The position numbers were made by a program, and so were the translations under genes. Positions 56,130-64,000 of a stretch of 64,000 nt of DNA are shown piece by piece. This DNA comes from Takakia lepidozioides (Eukaryota; Streptophyta; Takakiopsida; Takakiales; Takakiaceae). The stretch's first letter is position 1. Each line of letters opens with the position of its first letter. The notes beneath the pieces were generated by a model. It made no database searches and was not told the DNA's origin. It saw nothing but the letters and a program-made list of their open reading frames with translations. The stretch lies in NCBI GenBank assembly GCA_030704615.1, contig CM060734.1, positions 31,018,042 through 31,082,041 of the forward strand, read 5' to 3'.

Positions 56130-58169
56130 ATGTTAGCAATTGGTGCTGAAAAGTTAGGTGCCAGTTTTGTGGCTTCTGCTTCAAATTTGGATGAATCCAA
56201 TTCTGTCTACACCGCAGATTTTGCTGTTGGTCGATTAGCAGATGACGATGACAACTTGGATCCGGATTTTTTTTGCTTACCAAACCGATTCTGGTGTAGC
56301 GGCGTATGACGATCTTGATTTGGAGGACTTGTTCGCTGTCTGTCATCCTCTATGTTTGGATACTAATGGTTTACCTGGTTGTGTCGTGGAAGAGAAAGTT
56401 GATTCGAGGCGCTTGACACTGATCCGATTGGCTTGGCACGCATGAGTTCAGCACTGCTGCTCAGAATCTTTTCATGCAAGAAGTTGTGGCTGGACATCAT
56501 TCAATTTCTGTTGTGACTGACGATGGACAAACATTCGAGAATGAGATTGAGTTTCTGAAATGAGGATTCAGACAACTAGATTTGGAAGAACTAAATCAAA
56601 TTGAAGAAAGGCGGACCCCAAGATTCATTGTACTTGGAGCGGTGGGGCAGAAATAGGTTCGAAGATTGGAGGAAAGTGACTGGAGTCGTTTGCAATGACT
56701 CTATTGAGGCCATGTTTGTTCATAAGATGGGAGAGCTCATCGACCTACTGTCTCAGTTTTTCTTAGCGGGTCAGCGCAAGAGTGGAAAACTCTATCCGGG
56801 AGAAACTTTGGTGACCATGTTGCGGGCCATTGGAAGAATAATCCATGGCAAACTTAAGGCAGATTCTGTTGAGACGAAAGTATGAGTGGAGAAGTTTAAC
56901 ATACTAGATGATCCACGATTTAAGAAGTGTGCGTATCTTGTCTCATTTTTGTGAAGAGGTCGGTTAGGCAGGGATTGGCCGCAAGCGTAAAGTGACATCT
57001 CCACTTACATATGATATGGGGTAGAAGCTTCTTTCATCGCCACTCCTGAGTAGGACAGACCGCCGTGGTTGTATCTTGCGTGTTGCCTATTATACCATAC
57101 ACAATTTCTGAGTGCGGGCTCAAACAAAGTTTATACAATATCTATGACTGTGAATTCAATATCTGCCAAGACAACATAAATGGGAAGTATGTAAGGTTCG
57201 ACGAACGTGATTCTAAGAATCATAAAGTGGATTTGCTCCACTATCAACTTGAAAAGATGCGCAAGTCAGTCACTTGTAATCATGCCGATCTTGTGGAGAC
57301 GTTTGAAACATATATCTCACATCTGCCGAAATGGCCAGATAAAGAAGCGCATCCATTTTTCTTGCGGGCTATCAATGGGAATAATTTGCGAGAACCAGTG
57401 TTGGAGTTAAGATGATCTCTAAATGGCTTAAGTCGATGATAACTGCACTTCCAGGTGCTCATGAGGGAAACTACTTCAATAAGAGTGCTCGCATTACAAC
57501 TATATGCCGCTTCAATTCTATGGGGGTTCCGCTTGAACTCGGCATGAGAATGATCGGTCATACGTCCAGGGAAGGGTATATGCGGTATGACGTAGAGTCT
57601 GATGGGATTATTATGAGGGCGCTTCAGAATGTTGCAAGTGCCGTCCCAGGAACTGCTGGTGACATTTCTTGGGAGGTGACACTCAAGTATGAACAAGATC
57701 GGTTTTGTGTCCTGGAGCATTGGCGATAACAAATGTTGCTAGCTCTTCAACTACCGAGCTGCAGTGCTTGAATACGCTTCCCACTGATCATTTGGCATGT
57801 TCTAAAATAGTGACAGAATCTACTCTGGCTATTGTGCCATCTTCTGGAGCATTGACAGAATCTGCCGGAACCTCGAAGGCAGTTGTTCCTAAAATTTCAA
57901 ATGATCAGGTTTCTTTATTGGATCATAAGCACTTCTCCGACGAAGAATTTTGGTCCTCGAATGATGTTCAAGAGAAAGTGGTCAAGCTTATGCGTGCTCA
58001 CGGTGCTCTCGTAGCGCCTACTTACAATGTCACAAATACGCGGACCATTGGTAGTACAATTTTTCAAGGCAATATGACGAACTGTACCATTCAGCTTACT
58101 ATCCCCGATGCCGCTACAACGACCTCATTGCTTGCAAGCATGTCAACACCGAAGGAGAATCCAAACTGA
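56130..58169 (+). pseudogene. Crypton-like tyrosine recombinase (DUF3504-type), frameshifted
   Basis: Plus-strand pieces in several frames form a ~650-residue protein. The N-terminal 150 residues are acidic (VGRLADDDDNLDPDF, DDLDLEDLF). The SAM-like core-binding region is at 56620-56960 (ERWGRNRFEDWRKVTGV, LIDLLSQFFLAGQRKSGKLY, LDDPRFKKC). Then come IGRKRKVTSPLTYDMG, a YY-IHNF-VRAQ stretch, KYVRFDERDSKNHKVDLLHY and KWPDKEAHPFFLRAI. The C-terminal catalytic part (57412-57730) has NKSARITTICRF (Arg about 57490), MIGHTSREGYMRYD (His about 57559, Tyr about 57586). A tail with GSTIFQGNMTNCTIQLTI ends at 58169. Cryptons integrate through these Arg, His and Tyr residues. At least four frameshifts or stops make it inactive. 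Confidence 0.8.
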
Positions 58170-60340
58170 AAGTAGTTGATCTCATTCAATAGTAGTTTAG
58201 GAGATTCAGTGCATTCATTCTTACAATTCTCTGAACTGCAGTAATCTTCACTACAATTTTTGAGTAGTTTAGATCAGAATGATCTACAGCCTTGGAGCTG
58301 CTCATGATGTACATAATTATTTTCCAATGTAATTGAAGATTCTGTCTCGATATGCTCGTGTTCAAGCTTCTTGCAGTTATTTTGTTGTCATGCTGGGGAA
58401 GACGATGTGCCTACAAGTTATGCTTTGGATTACATCCGGATTGGTACCAAGGGGGTATCTTTGGGTAAAAGATATACCCACCCAACATTGATGTAGACAA
58501 ACAACTTAGCAATTGCACAAGGAATACCTCCCTCCCCACCATGTTTGGGGCCTTGGGGGGACCAAGTGGGGGCATGCCTCATGAGGATAGTATGTCATCC
58601 ATTATGGCCAACCTAGTTATAAAGTGAGGGTTGTTTGGTCAGTTGGTCACCTAATGTATGGGATACCCCTAGACTTGGGAAAGCTTTTATCATTCGCAAA
58701 AGATGTCCAAGTTGTTCCAAATGGGAGACACTACTTCTTCAACGTGAAGCCACACTTAGTTTATGCCTGATTTGATATAAATCACACATATACATTTGGT
58801 TAGAAATTATATTAGTAAGTTGAAAACACAACTTCGCAATTTACTCTAGCGACATGTTTAAAATGTTGTTCTGTCTCTCTCAAAGTCTTCTTAAAAAGGT
58901 GTCCACCTTCAGAGTCCTTTGGGATGATGTGACACCATAATTTATGTTAGCTTTGGCAAGAATAAACAATTCTTCTACTATACGTTCTACTTGACCTTAA
59001 AGAAACTTTATCTTTATCTTTATTTGACTATATGTATAAAATAAACTGGAAAATACTATCATGTCACTAAGTTGTGTTTCAATGATGTCACATAAATTTT
59101 TTCATACAAAAAGATAATTAATATTATGACTATATGAGTATCATAGATCATATAGTCATAACAAAATGACATATAGTATACCCTTTATAGTAAAAGGATA
59201 GTTTATCCATTTCATTTTTCTCTCTTTTAGGGGTGGCCGGCCTTTAATTCCACTGAGAAGAGGGCAATGAAAATATAACCTTGTGACCTTGAGGCATACA
59301 ATTGCTTAGTAAAGTCTTCAAAGTTCCCAATTTTAAGTTGGAGCTGAATTACTGGATCACTCAGGCTATCAAGACAATGACAAGCAAGTTGCTCTGATGT
59401 GATGTGTTCATTTTATCATCTTCATGACCTTATTTCACCTCAATTTTACCTCCAACGTTGCCAAATGATGGTTACTAGCATGAAGAATCGCTAAGACACT
59501 CGCAAGTTACAGCAGCAACAGAGGTGTGATGGCTTGTCGGATTGGGAGTCCCAATTTGGAACTCGTGAGTCGGCCTCCTTTCTAATTTTGGAGCGGCCGT
59601 CATGACTCATGACCCATGTCATTCTCCACGAATCACAAGCTCTGGGCTTTTGAGTTGACAAGATCAATGCTACTTTAGGTCCACATTAGCTACCAAGGAA
59701 ACTGTAACTATGGGGGGGTACCTTGGCTCTAAATCAGTTGGGTTCTTTTAGAAATGAAAGCTTCTAAACCATTTGTAGTGTTGCATTGTTGTCACTGAAA
59801 AGATAATCTAAACCCACTACCAGAAAATCTCCAGTTTGATTTTAACTAACAGAAAACACTTACCAGATATGGACTTTCCTTGCTCTTGCAGGCGGCAGCT
59901 TGTGTAAAGTGTGTGAGAGAGGAGTATGGCGAGTTGCGAGGTTCCGATGCTACATCGGAAGGTGTTGCTGTGGGTTTCTTATACGCTAGGTGGGTTTCGA
60001 TCAATTTTTTCAAGTATTCAGCTGATTATGAGCCGGCGAGTGAAAGTGATTGGTGATTGGTTGATGGGCTGTGAGTGCAATTCAAAGAATCTGTGACGTG
60101 TTGTTCAGGTTGTTGGATCTCTTCTGGCGGAGTGGAGTGATCTGTTGCAGCTGCGGGTTCCACAGCGCAAGTGTGATGTAACGCATATGACGTACCCTTT
60201 TTTCGAATATGAAACAATGTCACAGTTACGTGAAACTGGCAGTATAGGAGGGAGTTATGAGGCAAGCAGATGTGACTTGAGGAAGGGAAGCCTTTCCATT
60301 GTATAGCGAAGCAGGGAAAGCCGCTACAGTTCGATCAAGT
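58170..60340. other. Intergenic DNA, no gene recognised
   Basis: The first 250 bp may be the 3' end of the Crypton-like element. The rest is AT-rich up to 59.2 kb and mixed afterwards. Short open frames show no motif. Confidence 0.5.
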
Positions 60341-60344
60341 TAGG

Positions 60345-60428
60345 ATGGAGTGGGGGCGGGGAAGTATTAGCGGCTTGCTGCTGCTCCTCTTCCTATTATG
60401 TTCAAATAGCTGCACCTCGTCTGCGGTG
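60345..60428 (+). CDS. Candidate first coding exon encoding a signal peptide
   Basis: ATG at 60345 opens MEWGRGSISGLLLLLFLLCS then NSCTSSA, a textbook secretory signal peptide with a small-residue cleavage site. A plant donor site GCG|GTGAGTTTC follows at about 60429. No later exon could be joined in the window, so the protein identity is unknown. A gene running to the right beyond 64 kb is possible; chance occurrence is also possible. Confidence 0.35.
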
Positions 60429-61728
60429 AGTTTCTCGAGTGTATTTCACTTCGTGGTTTTGGGAGAGTTTGTGCTTGAGGATTTAAATCGTAGACAGAGA
60501 TGCTCCATGACTACAGTTTCAAACCAGGGCTTTTCAATGCTGCGATGGTTCGAATGTTGTTTCGTCGCTATAAAAAAGTGAGTTTGCGCAGGAGAGAGGA
60601 ACTTACCAAGGATGTTTCCTTCTCAGTGATATTGATAGCTTGGCGTAGGGATAGACTGTAAAGTTGAAAATATTGAACTTGACCCCAAAGGTAACAGTTT
60701 TTCATTAGGTCACTTAACACTTATATTAGGTCAAGTAGTGAGAGGTTCTACCTGTGGGGCAGCTACTTGCTTCCGAAGGACACCACCTCTAATTGTGTTG
60801 AAGACATTGGAGAAACAAGTATTTTCTCTGGCTTGCTCACATGGGGATGGCAATATGTGTTTAAATCAGGCAATGCATGGGTTGGCAGAGTTTTGTGCAC
60901 ACAATTGCAAACTCTAAGCTCTGTATCATGATTCACACACACAGAGGAGACAGTGACAGATGATGATGTATCCCATTGACTGTTCCCTGCATCGTTGGCT
61001 ATGATATACCCTTGCGGCTATAGTTCCCCATGTCAACTCTCACAGACATGCAATATCTTCTCTCTCTCTCTCCTCCCATGAACCTCATTAATTCAAGCAT
61101 GCAAAAACCATGCATATTAAGCATACGATATCCAATTCCCTGCAAGTAGATTATCATCAGGGTTGGACCACGGCTCAAAGCCTATAGCTGTGCTTGTGAT
61201 TGCCCCACTGTTGAGTGTGTGCCGCATGGTGTGCTATGTACTGCATGTTGGTCAAGGTCAGACCTATGGTCCGCGTGTATGTGGGGGTGACATGACAATG
61301 GGTGCAGCAGCTGTATATTCATCATCTGTTACCGCAAGCATGTATTGCTTCTTGTCATTTGTGAGCGAGGGTTGATTGATTGCATAGGGAAGAAAGAGAG
61401 GTAGTCAGTTTAGCAGCTCTTGAGTGACTCAATATGGTCTACCTATACAGGTTTTGAGACTCAGTAAGGAAAAGCTGGTAAAAGTTTCAATTAAGACGAA
61501 TTTGAAGTCTTGAATGGTGCAGTCTTGTGTTGTAGTAATTCCATCTAGTAATTCCATCTAGCAGGAGGAGGCAAGGGTATCCATTAAAGTCAACCGTGGA
61601 TGGTTCATTTAGCTATATGATATCTGGCTCTTGTTGAACTTACTGGCTTCCTTTTCTAATAAATTCTTGCTGTGGTGACCACCAGGAAAAGTATAAGGAT
61701 AAGGAAGAAAGGTGTGTTCTGAAAGCAG

Positions 61729-61771
<43 letters not shown>

Positions 61772-64000
61772 TTGAATGTGGATACGTTCTTTGTAACAAC
61801 ACTCAAGAACTGCCTGATCCCTCTGGCTCTCCATCCTTGAACATACTGGACATTTGATGGCAAACTAATACATGATATCTCCTGTAGCAGCAGCATAACA
61901 GAGTATATGTGTACTCCTTCTACATGATCCGGTCAATGGACATCGCTCTCTTGGCTGGTCTACTGTAGCCAATGCCTTCTATCAGCATTAGGAAACCTGA
62001 AAATGAGAGGCTTGATAGTTTTCTCTCTCTCTCTCTCTCTCTTCCCTTGAATGTTGCTAAGATCTTTATAGACAGCATTCAAGAATTGCCTGATCCCGTC
62101 ATTCTGTTCAGGTTTTTCTGTCTAGAATGGAAATGGAAATTGGGTAACGGGATGACTCACTAGGGTGACTCATGAGGGTTCACCCTGGAGGTCTTACCTA
62201 AAGCTGCTGCCCTATATGGTTGGTAAGCTTGGCCACTCTTCTCATTTGGAAGAGAAGCACGCAAGAGCTGAAGGAGCTGACTACACTATGGCTACAAGCA
62301 AGGTATCCATTCAGATTCCTTCAACAGTGTGATGGGCTGCTTAGTATGGCAACACAAACAGAGTTGACACTATGAGGAACTTACATGGACTTGACTACGC
62401 TCTACTCTGAATCTAGGAATACTTGTGCAAAACCAAGGGCTCCTATGTGGGTCCTGCCTTGAGTACTTGGTCTTCCTTTTGGGAATAGGTGCTTGTTGTC
62501 TTCCTACTACTACTGTCGCTTCCTATAGTATGAAAGTGAGGAGGCAGATCTGTTCCTTAGAAGGGCCTACCTTCTGATTGCCACTTTGTACACCTAAAAA
62601 CTGGTTTTCCAGCAAGGATATGTAAAGGGAGGTATGGAGGGCAGATCTGGGTAGAGACAGTTTGATGGTGCTTAGATTAGGCTGTATGATGTCGTTAAAC
62701 AGAGGCAAACACAGCACATTGTGCTTAGTGTTTTCTTGCCCAGCTTTGACATGCTATGTGAACTCTCTCTCCTCTATCCAGTATTCTTCTTGGTCGTTGA
62801 ATACACCATCAAACGGTTTCTTACTCCACTCTGTCTATTTTGTTTTTGCTTCTAACATGGTCTAATTACCTTTGTGTAGAGGCTAAACAGCCCCGCCTGG
62901 CACCATGAACTATTGGGGCTTGGCTATTTGGCTCCTCTCCCACCTCCTATCCCGGGTGTATAGGCCACTTTTGGCTGCAATTGACTACTCTCAGTTCCAT
63001 GCCTTTGTACAAGAGAAGGACATGAGAAGGGCATTAAGATTCTGATGTGGCTTTGTGTATTGTTCCATGGTATGTCTTCATACTCACGAAAATGGAATAC
63101 ACCTTCGATTGAATTTCCTTTTCAGTTTTCCACAGAGCTACACACATAACCTTCATGGTTATGAATGACATATGGTGTGTCATAACGTGTTATCTGTAGA
63201 GAAGAGTTTTACTGTTATCTTTAGTACTACATAGAGAAGAATGGTGTGCACCCCCTATTGGGTGATGCATACCATCTCACCTAATTAAGGAGGTGACCAC
63301 CATGGCACATGGTGGTGGCCCCCCCCCCCCCCCCCTTTCAATGGCCACAAGGCTACGGCAAACAACGTCTTACGAGTACATTCTCTCTCCCCCCTTGAAT
63401 GTGGATACATTCTTTGTAACAACACTCAAGAACTGCCTGATCCCCTCTGGCTCCTTCTCCATCCTTGAAAGTGCAGGACATTTGATGGCAATCTAATACA
63501 TGATAGCAGCATAACAGAGTTTATGTGTACACCTTCTACATGATCTGGTCAATGTACATTGCTCTCTTGGCTGGTCTACTGTAGCCAATGCCTTCTATCA
63601 GCATTAGGAAACCTGAAAATGAGAGGTTGGATGATTTTCTCTCTCTCTCTCTCTCTCTCTTTCCTTGAATGTTTCTTTGAATTTCTCAAACTGGACGCAG
63701 GGTCAATGGCCACAAGGGTATGCCAAACAACGTCTTATGAGTACATTCTTTCCTTGAATGTTGCTAGATCTTTATAGACAGGATTCAAGAATATCCTGTT
63801 ATTCTGTTCAGATTTTTTTGTCTAGAACGGAACAGGAAAGTGGATAATGGGATTACTCACTAGGGTGACTCATTAGGGTTCACCCTGGAGGTCTTAACCC
63901 AAAGCTGCTGCCCTATATGGTTGGTAAGCTTGGCCACTCTTCTCATTTGGAAGAGGAGCAGGCAAGAGCTGAAGGAGCTGACTATACTATGGCTACAAGC
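60429..64000. other. CT-rich region with a diverged direct duplication
   Basis: Segments 61730-62310 and 63370-64000 are direct copies (shared CTCAAGAACTGCCTGATCC, GGCTGGTCTACTGTAGCC and GTTGGTAAGCTTGGCCACTC). CT microsatellites lie at 61730-61768, 62022-62042 and 63638-63661, and a C run at 63320-63335. No coding exon is recognised. Confidence 0.6.

Noticed and set aside
61727-61900. Minus-strand ORFs with Arg-Glu repeats
   Set aside because: They are translations of a CT/GA microsatellite.

Overview
The window looks like a transposon-rich stretch of a land-plant nuclear genome. It has plant-type introns, a SWEET sugar-transporter gene, PLS-class pentatricopeptide repeat (PPR) sequences, and gypsy, LINE, SINE, CACTA, hAT, PIF/Harbinger, piggyBac-like and Crypton-like remnants. 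PiggyBac- and Crypton-like genes, and a gypsy polyprotein ending in a PHD finger, suggest a non-seed plant (bryophyte, lycophyte or fern). That is inference; the species cannot be read from the sequence.

Layout. 1-12 kb: one apparently intact gene, a six-exon SWEET transporter (CDS 4914-9191, + strand, 275 aa), lies between a promoter region (940-4560) and an inverted copy of that region (10220-11175). The left copy also holds an array of ~350-bp repeats and a broken minus-strand coding remnant. 12.5-25.6 kb: an old LINE is interrupted by two CACTA elements inserted 90 bp apart (14153-17988 and 18079-25473). Both carry decayed PPR gene pieces on the minus strand. The second has matching 13-bp ends and an exact ACA target duplication. 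Removing both elements with one copy of each 3-bp duplication rejoins the LINE reading frame.

26.4-42.3 kb: another copy of the PPR-linked sequence is split by a 14.2-kb element (27355-41561). This element is bounded by an 8-bp duplication (GTCAATTG) and hAT-like ends (CAGGGTTGCA / CCTAGTTGCA). It carries at least five decayed genes: two of unknown family on the plus strand, one spliced unknown gene, a RING-H2 protein gene, and a BED-finger/hATC protein that appears to have lost the hAT catalytic core. Arrays of hairpin-forming palindromes (GGTGGTCGC / GGCGGTCGC types) separate these genes. 42.2-48.44 kb: a related but truncated block with more unknown genes, the same 120-bp tandem repeat, the same hairpin array and a recurrent FGAEI-type palindrome (TTTCGGCGCCGAAA).

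48.45-51.1 kb: a 5'-truncated gypsy element with RNase H, integrase and a terminal PHD finger, then its 3' LTR. 51.1-52.2 kb: a piggyBac transposase fragment and a CACTA right end. 53.0 kb: a full-length tRNA-derived SINE, with a second copy at 37.3 kb. 54.4-55.9 kb: a PIF/Harbinger remnant between 19-bp inverted repeats. 56.1-58.2 kb: a decayed Crypton-like tyrosine-recombinase gene. 58.2-64 kb: mostly unassigned sequence with one candidate signal-peptide exon and CT-rich duplicated segments.

Only the SWEET gene looks functional. Nearly everything else is mobile DNA. Many of its premature stops fit CAG-to-TAG, CGA-to-TGA or TGG-to-TAG/TGA changes, as expected from long-term cytosine methylation.
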